NCBI GenBank assembly: GCA_900618065.1
Contig: UYIL01000003.1
Coordinates: forward strand, 1,550,001 to 1,614,000
Source: Streptococcus thermophilus
GTDB taxonomy: Bacteria > Actinomycetota > Actinomycetes > Mycobacteriales > Mycobacteriaceae
Direction: 5' to 3'
Length of the DNA stretch: 64,000 nucleotides
The notes beneath the pieces are model-generated. The model made no database searches. It was not told where the DNA came from and was given only the letters and a program-made list of their open reading frames with translations. Position numbers and translations under genes: made by a program. Shown piece by piece: positions 55,224-64,000 of the stretch. Position 1 is the stretch's first letter. Each line of letters starts with the position of its first letter.

Positions 55224-55850
55224 CTAGCTGCGGCGCAACTGGGGGAACGCGGCGTGGACCGCCAGCGCGATGGCGATGATGACCGGAAGCTTGATGGCAT
55301 CTCCAATGAGATGCGGAACTAGAGAGGCGAGAGCTTCGAAGAAGCCCATGCCAGTGCGCCACATCATGAATGGAATACCGAAGAAGTACTGCAGGAACAG
55401 AGCTGCTAAGCCCGCAAGAATGAATACTCCGGCAGTGGCAGCTTTGTTTTTCCACGGGGAGCGGTAAGCAATCAGCCCCGCAGCGAGCGAGCCCAAGAGA
55501 TATCCAGCTAAGAAACCGGCAGTGGGCCCTGCGAGAGCTTGCATAAAGGTCTTGCCGGTAAGGACCGGAAAGACGAGGCTGACAAGAAGAAACAGGCCGG
55601 TGGCCAAGAAACCACGTCGGGCGCCGAGAACCAGGCCGGCGAGAATGGTGGCAGCGTTCTGCAGCACGATCGGCACGGGAGAGGGGCCGGTAATAGCGAC
55701 AAACCCAAGGACGGAGATGAGCGCGGCGAAGACTGCGATGTAGGCGATATCCAGTGCCACGTTGGAGCTGCCGCGGTTGCTGCCGACGCCGCTGTTGCTG
55801 GCGTTGTTGTAGCCGGATTCACCGGCGCGGGAGGGAGGTGAAGTTGTCAT
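55224..55850 (-). CDS. bioY: Biotin ECF transporter S component
   Basis: 208 aa. After a Gly/Ser/Asn-rich N-terminus come six helices; the biotin-binding family blocks FVAITGPSPVPIVLQNAATILAGLVLGARRG and ALAGPTAGFLAGYLLGSLAAGL are intact. ATG 55850 is 7 bases after TATGGT; an ATG four codons earlier is also in frame. Corynebacteria are usually biotin auxotrophs, so this system matters for growth. A palindrome matching the BioQ site lies over the -35 position. Confidence 0.92.
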   Translation of the reverse strand: MTTSPPSRAGESGYNNASNSGVGSNRGSSNVALDIAYIAVFAALISVLGFVAITGPSPVPIVLQNAATILAGLVLGARRGFLATGLFLLVSLVFPVLTGKTFMQALAGPTAGFLAGYLLGSLAAGLIAYRSPWKNKAATAGVFILAGLAALFLQYFFGIPFMMWRTGMGFFEALASLVPHLIGDAIKLPVIIAIALAVHAAFPQLRRS

Positions 55851-55857
55851 GGGAAAC

Positions 55858-55863
55858 ACCATA
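55858..55863 (-). promoter_or_regulatory. Candidate -10 of a leaderless bioY transcript
   Basis: Minus-strand TATGGT, 7 bases upstream of the bioY ATG at 55850. Confidence 0.45.
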
Positions 55864-55873
55864 GCCGACAGAA

Positions 55874-55888
55874 TTGAACACTGTTCAA
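55874..55888. promoter_or_regulatory. BioQ-like operator palindrome upstream of bioYMN
   Basis: TTGAACACTGTTCAA is a perfect 6-bp-arm palindrome covering the -35 position of the bioY promoter. It contains TGAAC-N3-GTTCA, close to the TGAAC-N3-GTTAC site of the C. glutamicum TetR-type biotin repressor BioQ as I recall it. Confidence 0.55.
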
Positions 55889-56007
55889 CTTGGGCGCGGG
55901 CATGCGCGATGGGCGGGCAGGCGAGGCCTGTCCGCTGTGCGGGTGCGCGCGGTGCGCGGCGTGCCGGTGGGCGCTTGGTGGAGCGTCGGCGGGTGCCGGT
56001 GTCGCGG

Positions 56008-57120
56008 CTACGTCGGCGCGGCGCGGTTGGCGGTGCCGAAGAGTTTGTCCATCGCGCCGTACGGATGCCGCGTGTTCGTTCGCGGGTACCCGGTGGGCGA
56101 GAGGCACACCGGCCGGCCGTGGCGGATTTCGTTGCGCCCTCGTTTGCGGATGTGGCCGTCATCGCCGTTGACGCGGTTGTGGTATTCGCAAACGATGGCG
56201 AGGTTGTCCATGTTGGTCGGCCCGCCGTTTTTCCAGGGGTTGACGTGGTGGTCCTGGCAGAGGTCGGCGGGCATGCGGCAGTCGGGGTTGGCGCAGATCG
56301 GTTGGGTGATTTTCGCCAGGGTGCGCTGTTTTTCCGAGGCGAACCGCCGGTCTCGGTAGTGCTTGAGCGGCCCGGCGGTCGGGTGGAATAGGGCGGCTTC
56401 GAGGCCGAAGTCGGGGTTTTGGAAATACTGCCGGAGGAATTCGGCGCCGGTGATGGTGGTGCCGTCGGTCAGGCCGAGCAGGATGTCGTCGCCGTCGCCA
56501 GCGAGTATCCGAGCGAGCTCAGGAGCCGGGACGACGATGGTCGGTCGCGGTGCGGCGGCGGGAACGCCGGCGCCGGAGCGCATGAGGTCCTCGAACGCCT
56601 CGGCCATTTGCAGTGCTGCCGGAAGGTCCCGGTTGATGCCTGCGCGCAACGCCGCTTCGAGTGTGGCCATGACGTGCTCGCACGCTGTGATGACCGCCGT
56701 GCGCAGCCCCTTCACCGACGCGCCGAAGGTTGCCTGCTTGAGGGGATTGGCTTCCCTCGGCGGCACGACGGATTTCGCGTAGCGGGCGAGGGCGGAGCAG
56801 GAGGCGATGGTGGCGGCGTCGATAAGCGTGGCGCGGTAGGCGGCGCGCTCGGTGTCGGACGCGACGTGCCTGATGGTGCGCGCAATCTGCGCAAGCTTAT
56901 CGACGCCCACCGCGCCCTCCCGCGCCGCGTTCACCGCTGTGCGTTGCGCTACTGCTAAAAGCGACGATCGCGTCGGGCCGTAGTAGGCCGAATGCACCAA
57001 GTTCAGCTCCGTCACCCGGGCAGGCGACAGGCCAGCGGCGATGAAGGCGCCGCGGTCGAAACCGGCGAGGTCGTCCACCCCGATGCCGGACAACATGTCA
57101 AGAAAGTTCACGCTTTTCAC
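56008..57120 (-). CDS. DUF222 / HNH endonuclease-domain protein
   Basis: 370 aa. The N-terminal ~280 residues are the helical DUF222 region; the C-terminus has an HNH motif with zinc cysteines, CANPDCRMPADLCQDHHVNP followed by GGPTNMDNLAIVCEYHNRVN. Such genes are common, repeated and variable in corynebacteria and mycobacteria and relate to the REP13E12 family. GTG start inside a 15-bp palindrome at 57117-57131. Function unproven. Confidence 0.85.
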   Translation of the reverse strand: MKSVNFLDMLSGIGVDDLAGFDRGAFIAAGLSPARVTELNLVHSAYYGPTRSSLLAVAQRTAVNAAREGAVGVDKLAQIARTIRHVASDTERAAYRATLIDAATIASCSALARYAKSVVPPREANPLKQATFGASVKGLRTAVITACEHVMATLEAALRAGINRDLPAALQMAEAFEDLMRSGAGVPAAAPRPTIVVPAPELARILAGDGDDILLGLTDGTTITGAEFLRQYFQNPDFGLEAALFHPTAGPLKHYRDRRFASEKQRTLAKITQPICANPDCRMPADLCQDHHVNPWKNGGPTNMDNLAIVCEYHNRVNGDDGHIRKRGRNEIRHGRPVCLSPTGYPRTNTRHPYGAMDKLFGTANRAAPT

Positions 57121-57181
57121 GCTAAGCGTGACGTAATGCGGCTGACAACCGATCGTTGGTCACTGCAGTGTGCAACGCGCG

Positions 57182-57187
57182 TATTGT
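57182..57187 (+). promoter_or_regulatory. Candidate -10 of a leaderless DUF3046 transcript
   Basis: TATTGT ends 7 bases before the ATG at 57195. Confidence 0.45.
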
Positions 57188-57194
57188 GGGCCGC

Positions 57195-57410
57195 ATGCGC
57201 TTGACGGAGTTTCAGCAACTAATCCGCGATGAGTTCGGCGACGCGAAAGGGCAGTGGGTAGTGTCGTCGCATGTCTTTCCGGGCGAGGGCAAGACGGCCG
57301 AAGAGCTGATCGAAAGTGGAGTCGATCCGCGCTTTGTGTGGGAAGGGTTGTGTGAGGCGTTTGATGTGCCGGAGGAGCGCAGGTTGGGGCTTGATAAGCC
57401 GGGGCAGTGA
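57195..57410 (+). CDS. DUF3046 protein
   Basis: 71-aa protein found just upstream of recA in actinobacteria (Rv2738c relatives). MRLTEFQQLIRDEFGD, WVVSSHVFP, GKTAEELIESGVDPRFVW and FDVPEERR match the family. I start at ATG 57195; the frame is open from 57156. Function unknown; the conserved link to recA-recX suggests a DNA-repair connection. Confidence 0.88.
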   Translation: MRLTEFQQLIRDEFGDAKGQWVVSSHVFPGEGKTAEELIESGVDPRFVWEGLCEAFDVPEERRLGLDKPGQ

Positions 57411-57440
57411 CGCGCACGACGAACGACGAAGAGTTTCTTT

Positions 57441-57466
57441 TCGAACATTCGTGCGTGTATGTTCGA
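57441..57466. promoter_or_regulatory. LexA half-sites upstream of recA
   Basis: TCGAACAT (57441-57448) and ATGTTCGA (57459-57466) are the two halves of the actinobacterial SOS box but with 10 extra bases between them. The left half with its following bases (TCGAACATTCGTGC) also fits a degenerate single box. Confidence 0.45.
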
Positions 57467-57612
57467 GGCAGTGTCCGCTGCCGAAGTAGATTGATTCTCG
57501 GAAACGGGGAACCGGAAACGGGTCTTCGGCGGTCTAACGAAATATGCAGACCGTAGCCGACCCAGACATAAGCACAGACAGCACAGACAGCAACGAAAGG
57601 ATTGACCACGCG

Positions 57613-58734
57613 ATGGCGACCAAGAAGAAGGCAAGCAGCGCAGGCAACGACCGCCAGAACGCGCTCGACGCAGCGATGGCCATGATCGAGAAGGACTTCG
57701 GTAAGGGTGCCATCATGCGCCTGGGTGATGACAACCGCCCGCCGATTCAGGCGATCTCTTCGGGCAACACCGCTGTCGACGTGGCGCTGGGCATTGGCGG
57801 GTGGCCGCGCGGCCGCATTGTCGAGATTTACGGCCCGGAGTCGTCGGGTAAGACCACGGTGGCGCTGCACGCGATCGCTGAGGCGCAGCGCGCCGGCGGC
57901 ATCGCAGCGTTCATCGACGCGGAGCACGCGCTCGACCCGGAGTACGCCAAGAAGCTTGGTGTGGACACCGACAACCTGCTGGTCTCCCAGCCGGACACGG
58001 GTGAGCAGGCGCTCGAGATCGCTGACATGCTGGTGCGTTCGGGCGCGATCGACATGATCGTCATCGACTCTGTCGCCGCGCTGACCCCGAAGGCTGAGAT
58101 CGAAGGCGAGATGGGTGATAGCCACGTCGGCCTTCAGGCTCGCTTGATGTCGCAGGCGCTGCGCAAGATGACCGGTGCTCTGTACAACTCCGGCACCACC
58201 GCGATCTTCATTAACCAGCTGCGCGAGAAGATTGGCGTCATGTTCGGCTCGCCGGAGACTACCACCGGCGGTAAGGCGCTGAAGTTCTACGCGTCTGTGC
58301 GCTGCGATGTCCGCCGCATCCAGACCCTCAAGGACGGTCAGGACTCGATCGGTAACCGCACGCGCCTGAAGATCGTGAAGAACAAGGTTTCCCCGCCGTT
58401 CAAGGTCGCCGAGTTCGACATCATGTACGGCGAAGGCATCTCGCGCGAGTCGTCGATCATCGACATGGGTGTGGACAACGGGATCATCAAGAAGTCCGGC
58501 TCCTGGTTCACCTACGAGGGCGACCAGCTGGGCCAGGGCAAGGAAAAGGCGCGCATTTTCCTGAAGGAGAACCCGGAGCTGGCCGACGAGCTGGAGCGCA
58601 AGATCTTCGAGAAGCTCGGGGTGGGCGAGTTCGCCGGTCAGGACCAGCTGTCCGACGACCCGGTGGACATGGTGCCCAACATCGACTTCGACGACGATGA
58701 AGCCGACGAGCTCGCCGGCGCCGCTCAAGAGTAG
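57613..58734 (+). CDS. recA: Recombinase A
   Basis: Strand-exchange ATPase and LexA co-protease. Walker A GPESSGKT at 74-81, Walker [12 protein letters not shown]2 loop region [25 protein letters not shown]-terminal acidic tail. 373 aa from ATG 57613, with AAAGGA upstream; an in-frame ATG at 57544 would add 23 unrelated residues. No intein. Coupled to recX. Confidence 0.97.
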   Translation: MATKKKASSAGNDRQNALDAAMAMIEKDFGKGAIMRLGDDNRPPIQAISSGNTAVDVALGIGGWPRGRIVEIYGPESSGKTTVALHAIAEAQRAGGIAAFIDAEHALDPEYAKKLGVDTDNLLVSQPDTGEQALEIADMLVRSGAIDMIVIDSVAALTPKAEIEGEMGDSHVGLQARLMSQALRKMTGALYNSGTTAIFINQLREKIGVMFGSPETTTGGKALKFYASVRCDVRRIQTLKDGQDSIGNRTRLKIVKNKVSPPFKVAEFDIMYGEGISRESSIIDMGVDNGIIKKSGSWFTYEGDQLGQGKEKARIFLKENPELADELERKIFEKLGVGEFAGQDQLSDDPVDMVPNIDFDDDEADELAGAAQE

Positions 58735-59345
58735 TGCCGGACTATCCCGCGCCTGACCCGGAGAAGCTGCGCAAGCTGAAGGAAGCGCTCGACGAGTATG
58801 CGGCGGGCCAACACGCCCCGCTTATCGACGAAGCCCACGAGAAGGAAACCTCCCGCATCCGCGAGAAAGCACTGCGGCTGCTGGACCAGCGCTCCCGGTC
58901 GCGCCACGAGCTGCGCGAGCGACTGGTGGGCACGGGCCCGGAGCCGCAGTTCGAGCCCGACCTCATCGACGAGGTGCTGGGCGCCTTAGAGTCGAGCGGG
59001 CTTATCGATGACGCAACCTTCGCCCACGAATGGGTCCGCCAGCGCGCCACCGCCCGGGGCAAGTCCGCTCGCGCCCTGGACCTTGAGCTGCGCAACAAGG
59101 GCGTTGCCGAGCCGCTGCGCGCCGAAGCGCTTGCGCAGATCACGGTGGAGGATGAGGAAGCGCAGGCGCGGGCCGTCGCGGAAAAGAAAGTCCGCGAAGT
59201 GAAATCAGCGCCGGAGGATCGCGCCGAGTACGACAAGGTGCTCCGCCGTGTCGTTGGTGTGTTGGCTCGTCGCGGATATAACTCGGAGCTGACTATGCGC
59301 GTGGCGCGGGAAACGCTCGACGCGCGCATCGCTGAGGTGAGCTGA
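58734..59345 (+). CDS. recX: Regulatory protein RecX
   Basis: RecA filament inhibitor. 203 aa with three-helix repeats: RIREKALRLLDQRSRSRHELRERL, DLIDEVLGALESSGLIDDATFAHEWVR, and a third repeat near the C-terminus (LRRVVGVLARRGYNSELTMRVAR). GTG start shares one base with the recA stop. Confidence 0.93.
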   Translation: MPDYPAPDPEKLRKLKEALDEYAAGQHAPLIDEAHEKETSRIREKALRLLDQRSRSRHELRERLVGTGPEPQFEPDLIDEVLGALESSGLIDDATFAHEWVRQRATARGKSARALDLELRNKGVAEPLRAEALAQITVEDEEAQARAVAEKKVREVKSAPEDRAEYDKVLRRVVGVLARRGYNSELTMRVARETLDARIAEVS

Positions 59346-59346
59346 G

Positions 59347-59394
59347 CCCGGGCGACGTCGGCAGCGCTAGTTCAGGAAGGACATGTCGCCCGGG
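59347..59394. repeat. Inverted repeat between recX and the convergent binding-protein gene
   Basis: CCCGGGCGAC at 59347 and GTCGCCCGGG at 59385, perfect 10-bp arms, the second lying inside the end of the binding-protein gene. A bidirectional terminator is possible; no T-run. Confidence 0.4.
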
Positions 59395-60221
59395 GTGTCG
59401 GCCTGCACGGCAGCGTCGGAGGCGAGGTGCTCATCGACGAAACGGTCGAAGGAACCGTCCTCGTGCATTTTCGCCAGCGCCTCATTGACGGCTGAGACGC
59501 TGGCGTCGTCGCCGCGGGGGAGGCCGAGGCCGTAGTGCTCGTCGTTAAGCGGTGCGCCATCGCGCTCCAATGGGACGAGCTGGAACATCCCGGGCTCGTG
59601 CGCGGAGAACCCGGAGAGAATCGCCGCGTCGGTGGACAGGGCGTCGACCGCCCCGGCGCGCAGAGCGTCGAGGCACGCGGTGTAGCTGTCGTATTCGGCA
59701 AGGATCACGCCCGGAATGTCCTCGCGCAGTGTTTTCGCGGCCGTCGTGCCGGTGACGAAGCACAAGTTCTTGCCATCGAGCGAGTCCAATCCCGCGATGC
59801 CGGACCCGTCCACCGTGAGTAGCGCCTGGTGGGTCAGCAGGTACGGCCCCGCGAAAGAGACTTCTTTGGCGCGTTTGGCGTCGATGGAATAGGTGGAGGC
59901 GACCATGTCCACGTACCCGTTGTCCAGCAGGGACGCGCGTTGGCCGGGCGGGGTTTCGCGCCATTCGATCTCAGGGTGGTCCCAGCCGTTGTCGTCGGCG
60001 ATCGAGTTGATCACGTAGGTGGCGATGTTGATGTCGAGGCCGGCGGGGGAGCCGTCGTCACGCATCATGCTCAAACCGGGGTTCGTGAACGCTGAGCCCA
60101 CAACGACGCGGCCGGATTCGATCTGGGAAAGCAGATCCTTATCATCCGGCGAACCGCACGCACTGAGTCCACTGAGTCCAAGGACTATGACGAGCGCGGC
60201 GGCAAGGTGGATCGAGCGCAT
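59367..60221 (-). CDS. GluB-like ABC transporter substrate-binding lipoprotein, orphan
   Basis: 284 aa, SBP_bac_3 family for polar amino acids. The signal peptide ends in the lipobox LSAC. Domain marks: [47 protein letters not shown], and FVTGTTAAK. In C. glutamicum gluABCD lies beside recX; here the ATPase and permeases are absent and only this gene remains between recX and miaB. TAACGT lies 7 bases before the ATG. Glutamate as ligand is inference. Confidence 0.85.
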   Translation of the reverse strand: MRSIHLAAALVIVLGLSGLSACGSPDDKDLLSQIESGRVVVGSAFTNPGLSMMRDDGSPAGLDINIATYVINSIADDNGWDHPEIEWRETPPGQRASLLDNGYVDMVASTYSIDAKRAKEVSFAGPYLLTHQALLTVDGSGIAGLDSLDGKNLCFVTGTTAAKTLREDIPGVILAEYDSYTACLDALRAGAVDALSTDAAILSGFSAHEPGMFQLVPLERDGAPLNDEHYGLGLPRGDDASVSAVNEALAKMHEDGSFDRFVDEHLASDAAVQADTPGDMSFLN

Positions 60222-60228
60222 GCGACCA

Positions 60229-60269
60229 ACGTTACGCGGTTAGGACTCTCTCGGTGCGCGGAATACACT
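60229..60269. promoter_or_regulatory. Divergent leaderless -10 pair for the binding protein and miaB
   Basis: Minus-strand TAACGT (60234-60229) is 7 bases from the ATG at 60221; plus-strand TACACT (60264-60269) is 8 bases from the miaB GTG at 60278. Confidence 0.45.
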
Positions 60270-60277
60270 GTGTCACC

Positions 60278-61840
60278 GTGACACTAGCGACGAGCACTGC
60301 AAACGGAACCATCCAGCACCCCCGCACCTACGAGGTGCGCACGTTCGGCTGCCAGATGAACGTGCACGACTCCGAGCGGCTGTCTGGCCTGCTGGAAGAC
60401 GCTGGATACGTCGCAGCGACCAACGACGACGCCGACTTAATCGTCTTCAACACGTGCGCCGTCCGCGAAAACGCCGACAAGCGCCTCTACGGCACACTCG
60501 GTGCGCTGCGCGACAAGAAGCGGCACCACCCGGGCATGCAAATCGCCGTCGGTGGCTGTCTTGCGCAGAAGGACCGCGACACGGTGGTGGAGAAAGCGCC
60601 CTGGGTCGACGCGGTCTTTGGCACGCACAACATGTCGGCGTTGCCGGCACTGCTTGACCGCGCCCGTGTTGAGGAGGAGGCGCAGGTTGAGGTCGTCGAA
60701 TCCCTCGAAGTCTTCCCCTCGGTGCTGCCGGCGAAGCGCGAATCGTCCTACGCCGGCTGGGTGAGTGTGTCGGTGGGGTGCAACAACACGTGCACGTTCT
60801 GCATCGTGCCGTCGTTGCGCGGCAAGGAGCAGGACCGCCGCCCGGGCGACATCCTCGCTGAAGTGCAGGCGCTCGTCGACCAAGGCGTGTCCGAGGTGAC
60901 TCTCCTGGGCCAGAACGTCAACGCGTACGGCGTGAATTTCGTCGACCCGGACATGCCGCGCGACCGCTCGGCGTTTTCGAAGCTGCTGCGTGCGTGCGGC
61001 GAAATCGAGGGCTTGGAACGGCTGCGGTTCACCTCCCCGCACCCGGCGGAATTCACCTCCGATGTCATCGACGCGATGGCTGAGACGCCGAACATTTGCC
61101 CGCAGCTGCACATGCCGCTGCAATCCGGGTCCGACAAGGTGCTCAAGGACATGCGCCGGTCGTACCGCTCGAAGAAGTTCCTCGGCATTCTCGACGAGGC
61201 CCGCGCGAAGCTGCCGAACGCGTCCATCACCACCGACATCATCGTTGGTTTTCCGGGTGAGACGGAGGAGGACTTCCAGGCGACGCTCGATGTCGTCGAA
61301 AAGGCGCGCTTCACCTCCGCCTACACGTTCCAGTATTCGCCGCGCCCCGGCACGCCCGCCGCGGAAATGGACGCCCAGGTTCCCAAAGAGGTCGTCCAAG
61401 AGCGTTTCGAGCGCCTGCTCGCCCTGCAGGAGCGGATCAGTTATGAAGAGAACCTCAAGCTCATCGGCACGTCGCAGGAGTTGCTCGTGCAAGAGACGAA
61501 CGAGAAGAAAGCCGAGCGCGCGCACAGCACGCGGATGTCAGGGCGCGCACGCGACGGACGGCTGGTGCACTTCGACGCCGGTTCGCTTATCGACGCCGTC
61601 CGCCCCGGCGACATCGTCCACACCACCATCACTGACGCCCGTCCCTTCTATCTGATCGCCGACGGCGGGGTGACCTCACACCGCAAGACGTTGGCCGGCG
61701 ACAACTCTGAGGCCGGCCAGGTGCCCACTACGGCGCCGGTCGGCGTGGGGTTAGGCATGCCGAAGATCGGTGCGCCGGTAGCTGCGCCCGCTGCAGCTGG
61801 CGCGGCCGGCGCGGGCGGGGCATGCGGGAGCTGCGGATAG
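60278..61840 (+). CDS. miaB: tRNA-2-methylthio-N6-dimethylallyladenosine synthase
   Basis: Radical-SAM methylthiotransferase for A37 of tRNAs reading U-starting codons. The auxiliary cluster ligands are C25, C60 and C94 ([23 protein letters not shown]); the radical-SAM triad is C168-x3-C172-x2-C175. A TRAM domain follows. The C-terminus has an unusual Gly/Ala/Pro-rich tail ending GGACGSCG. 520 aa from GTG 60278; a GTG at 60254 is in frame but overlaps the -10. Confidence 0.95.
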   Translation: MTLATSTANGTIQHPRTYEVRTFGCQMNVHDSERLSGLLEDAGYVAATNDDADLIVFNTCAVRENADKRLYGTLGALRDKKRHHPGMQIAVGGCLAQKDRDTVVEKAPWVDAVFGTHNMSALPALLDRARVEEEAQVEVVESLEVFPSVLPAKRESSYAGWVSVSVGCNNTCTFCIVPSLRGKEQDRRPGDILAEVQALVDQGVSEVTLLGQNVNAYGVNFVDPDMPRDRSAFSKLLRACGEIEGLERLRFTSPHPAEFTSDVIDAMAETPNICPQLHMPLQSGSDKVLKDMRRSYRSKKFLGILDEARAKLPNASITTDIIVGFPGETEEDFQATLDVVEKARFTSAYTFQYSPRPGTPAAEMDAQVPKEVVQERFERLLALQERISYEENLKLIGTSQELLVQETNEKKAERAHSTRMSGRARDGRLVHFDAGSLIDAVRPGDIVHTTITDARPFYLIADGGVTSHRKTLAGDNSEAGQVPTTAPVGVGLGMPKIGAPVAAPAAAGAAGAGGACGSCG

Positions 61841-61847
61841 GAGGATC

Positions 61848-62492
61848 ATGAGCAACCCGAGGCAGACCGAACTCGCCCAGCAGGAGAAGCACTCCGCTGA
61901 CACGCTCGACCTAGGCTGGCACCGCTGGTTGCTGGTGGGTGCGATCGTGGTTTACGTGGTGTCTCTGTTCCTACCGTTCGCTGGCGACACCACGGGCCTG
62001 CAGATGCTCACGTTCACCGAGCCGGGCGGCATGGCCATCGCGGTCACGGAGCGGCTGTTCACGGTCTTGTCGTTTGTGTGCCTGGTTGTCTTCACGATGC
62101 TGACGGTGATCCTGCGGCGCACCTCGTTGGCCATGCTGGCCTGGATGGCCGGCTGCGTCGCGTTGGTCATGGCGCTGCTGGGCTTGTGGCTGCGCCAGAC
62201 TAGCTCGGCAGCCGCGGAGGGTGTCACCTCCGGCGCTGGCATTTACCTGGCAATCCTCGCAGTCATCGTGGCCATTCCGGTGTTGTCCGTTGCCTGGATG
62301 TGCCGCACTCCTGAGCAAAAACTCCTGGAAGAGCAGCGGCGCGAGCAGACGGAGTTCAATCCCGTCGCTGATCTGCAGACGGATGCGGCGACGCAGGCTG
62401 TGCGCCGCACAGACGGTGCGGGCGGCATTGTGGATGACCGCCGCCAGCGGGCAGCCCAGCGCCACCGCCAAGCTGGGCAGGCGCGCGACTAA
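61848..62492 (+). CDS. Conserved membrane protein
   Basis: 214 aa, four predicted helices (about 27-46, 70-92, 98-117, 130-150), and a charged cytoplasmic tail rich in Gln, Arg and Asp. AGGAGG precedes the ATG by 3 bases, and it starts 7 bases after miaB, so it is co-transcribed with it. The same neighbour of miaB is found in C. glutamicum by memory. Function unknown. Confidence 0.82.
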   Translation: MSNPRQTELAQQEKHSADTLDLGWHRWLLVGAIVVYVVSLFLPFAGDTTGLQMLTFTEPGGMAIAVTERLFTVLSFVCLVVFTMLTVILRRTSLAMLAWMAGCVALVMALLGLWLRQTSSAAAEGVTSGAGIYLAILAVIVAIPVLSVAWMCRTPEQKLLEEQRREQTEFNPVADLQTDAATQAVRRTDGAGGIVDDRRQRAAQRHRQAGQARD

Positions 62493-62620
62493 ATAGGGGC
62501 GGGACGCGGTACGCAGAGCAGAGGCTCACCCGCCGGGATCGGTTCAACCACCGCAGCATCGGGAACTTTTCATGCTGACGCAGCATTCCACTTCCAGAGA
62601 GTGAATGGACGGAGCGTAGC

Positions 62621-63772
62621 GTGAACGAGCAGCGAAGAAGGCTAGAGAAGCCGACATACGGTGGCGGAACCGACACCCACCCGGAATACCGCATTACCCC
62701 GAACGGGTTGGAGCCTCCGGGCAAGCTGAAGCCGTGGACCATGTTGTACATGGGCAACATGGTGTTGCACCCACCCATGGGCCTAGCGTTCATGTACTGC
62801 TTTGCTGCGGGATTGCCCTACGTCGGTAACTCTGGGTGGTTGGGTTTGACCTACGGTGGTGCGCCGTCGGAGCCTGCGGCTGCGAATCTTGCGGAGACGG
62901 TCTCCTTCTGGGCGGGGCTCCTCGGCATTTTGCTCGTGATGCTTGTCGCGGCGAATTTTCGGTTCTACTTTCTCATCGTCACAACGACACTGACGTGTGC
63001 TGTCTCCACTGCGTGCTGGTGCATCGGCGCATTGCTGCGATTCACCGAGTCGTTGAGTAACCCATCTTCTGCGGCAGCCGACCAGGTGCACATCGGCTAC
63101 TTCCTGCTTCCCGTTCTGACGGCTAGCCTCACACTGATGCTCGGCAGCGTGTGGAAAGGCTGCGAATGGGCCACCCGTCCTAACGGCAACCAGTTGTACG
63201 AGCGGAACCGCTATGCGTGGGACCGCCGCTACTTCAAGATGGATGAAATAAAACGGCCTTTCGAGCGGGTCCCCCGTCGTGAGGTCGGCGGCAAGCGATG
63301 GCTGCTTCTCGGATGCGTCGGGGCGTTCGTCTTCTTCCTGTCCGCACCGGTGGTGGATGGCTTGAACACGTTTGATGTCTTTGCGGTTGTGGGCGATAAC
63401 CAGACCATGAGCAGTACCGGAATCGAGCTGATATTCCTCGTACTTGCCATCGTTGGAGTCGTTGTTTTTGGCATGTGGGTGGTTTTGAGTAACCGTGCCG
63501 GCAATGCCGTTTATTGGGCGTGGTTGCTGTCTTGTTCAGCTCAGTGGTGGTGGATGTTCGGCCTTGTCTTACAGGAGAAGGAAGGCTGCACCGGCGGGAC
63601 AGGAAACTGCTACGACTACGGTTACTACTGGTTGTTTTTCACTTCTATCGCTACGTCGATTGTTTTGTATCTCATCAACAACGACCGCGATGCCCACGAG
63701 TCCGCGAACGCCCAGTGGCGCCAGGCACAACGGCACGAAACGATGGCGCGATTCAACGTCTACCTCAGGTAG
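62621..63772 (+). CDS. Hypothetical multi-pass membrane protein
   Basis: 383 aa with about eight hydrophobic helices in two groups (N-terminal 50-200, C-terminal 230-370) joined by a charged loop (NRYAWDRRYFKMDEIKRPFE). GTG start after GGACGGAG. Cysteines in EGCTGGTGNCYDYGYY may form an extracytoplasmic disulfide. I do not recognise a family. It stands alone between the miaB unit and a convergent gene. Confidence 0.78.
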   Translation: MNEQRRRLEKPTYGGGTDTHPEYRITPNGLEPPGKLKPWTMLYMGNMVLHPPMGLAFMYCFAAGLPYVGNSGWLGLTYGGAPSEPAAANLAETVSFWAGLLGILLVMLVAANFRFYFLIVTTTLTCAVSTACWCIGALLRFTESLSNPSSAAADQVHIGYFLLPVLTASLTLMLGSVWKGCEWATRPNGNQLYERNRYAWDRRYFKMDEIKRPFERVPRREVGGKRWLLLGCVGAFVFFLSAPVVDGLNTFDVFAVVGDNQTMSSTGIELIFLVLAIVGVVVFGMWVVLSNRAGNAVYWAWLLSCSAQWWWMFGLVLQEKEGCTGGTGNCYDYGYYWLFFTSIATSIVLYLINNDRDAHESANAQWRQAQRHETMARFNVYLR

Positions 63773-63813
63773 GCATCGTTCTGCGGTTCTACCGGGGCAC
63801 TGAAATCTTTGTC

Positions 63814-64000
63814 TTACCTGTGCTGCGTCTTCACTGGCAGGCGGAACTCGTCGGGGGAGGCGTGGCGCCAGGCTTCGGACCATTGGGAGGGGGCGTCGTC
63901 AAGCAATTGCCCGGGCTCGAGCCAGTCGAACAGTGCCTCGTAGGAAAGCGTGACTCCGGGCTCGATGACTTTGCGCAGCATTGCTGGAGTGAGGTCGTCC
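63814..64000 (-). CDS. Partial 3' end of a minus-strand gene
   Basis: The last 61 codons of a gene cut by the window edge, ending at TAA 63816-63814. The visible sequence reads DDLTPAMLRKVIEPGVTLSY, FDWLEPGQLLDDAPSQWSEA and PDEFRLPVKTQHR. High GC and good codon use support it as coding. Family not recognised. Confidence 0.7.
   Translation of the reverse strand, partial: DDLTPAMLRKVIEPGVTLSYEALFDWLEPGQLLDDAPSQWSEAWRHASPDEFRLPVKTQHR

Noticed and set aside
55890..56007. GC-rich stretch between bioY and the HNH gene as a possible gene
   Set aside because: Frames there are only low-complexity Arg/Gly/Cys or Ala/Arg sequence; no start or ribosome site supports a CDS.

Overview
The window is a high-GC actinobacterial chromosome segment that reads as Corynebacterium; I cannot name the species. 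The evidence is gene content and order: dxr-rip1-ispG-pbp-map, mycothione reductase, mqo, proS, the rimP-nusA-ylxR-infB-rbfA cluster, truB|ribF, rpsO-pnp-dapB-thyX-dapA-rnj, ftsK, pgsA-cinA-clgR-pspA, bioYMN and recA-recX-miaB, all in the usual corynebacterial or mycobacterial arrangement. Protein sequences such as Mqo, Map and Pnp also look corynebacterial.

Layout. 1-6.8 kb: MEP-pathway isoprenoid genes (dxr, ispG) around a site-2 protease, then a lipoprotein transpeptidase and methionine aminopeptidase. 6.8-12 kb: two tandem secreted paralogues, mycothione reductase, an alpha/beta hydrolase and malate:quinone oxidoreductase. 12-20 kb: SelO and CobA divergent, an RsmC-type methyltransferase, a nuclease, a DUF1648 protein, a DUF559-like nuclease-fold gene, a repeat-rich gap, ProRS and YaaA. 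20-30 kb: translation and transcription factor operon, then nanoRNase, MATE pump, metallophosphoesterase and PPTase. 30.2-34.0 kb: an accessory island with two decayed IS3-type transposases, a secreted four-cysteine protein and an unrecognised 633-residue protein, decayed gene ends and a long perfect hairpin. 34-49.6 kb: truB, ribF, nucleoside hydrolase, rpsO, pnp, lysine biosynthesis (dapB, dapA), thyX, RNase J, ftsK. 49.6-64 kb: TerC behind a yybP-ykoY (manganese) riboswitch candidate, pgsA-cinA-clgR-pspA envelope-stress cluster, biotin ECF transporter, a DUF222/HNH gene, recA-recX, an orphan GluB-like binding protein, miaB and two membrane proteins.

Regulation visible in sequence: about 20 genes have a TANNNT hexamer ending 6-8 bases before the ATG/GTG, as expected for leaderless transcripts, many in divergent pairs. 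clgR has a sigma-H-type promoter, bioY has a palindrome matching the BioQ operator as I recall it, and recA has LexA half-sites. The most novel material is the island at 30.2-34.0 kb, followed by the 14-bp-period repeat array between the DUF559-like gene and proS. Function calls rest on recognised motifs and synteny; no database search was possible.
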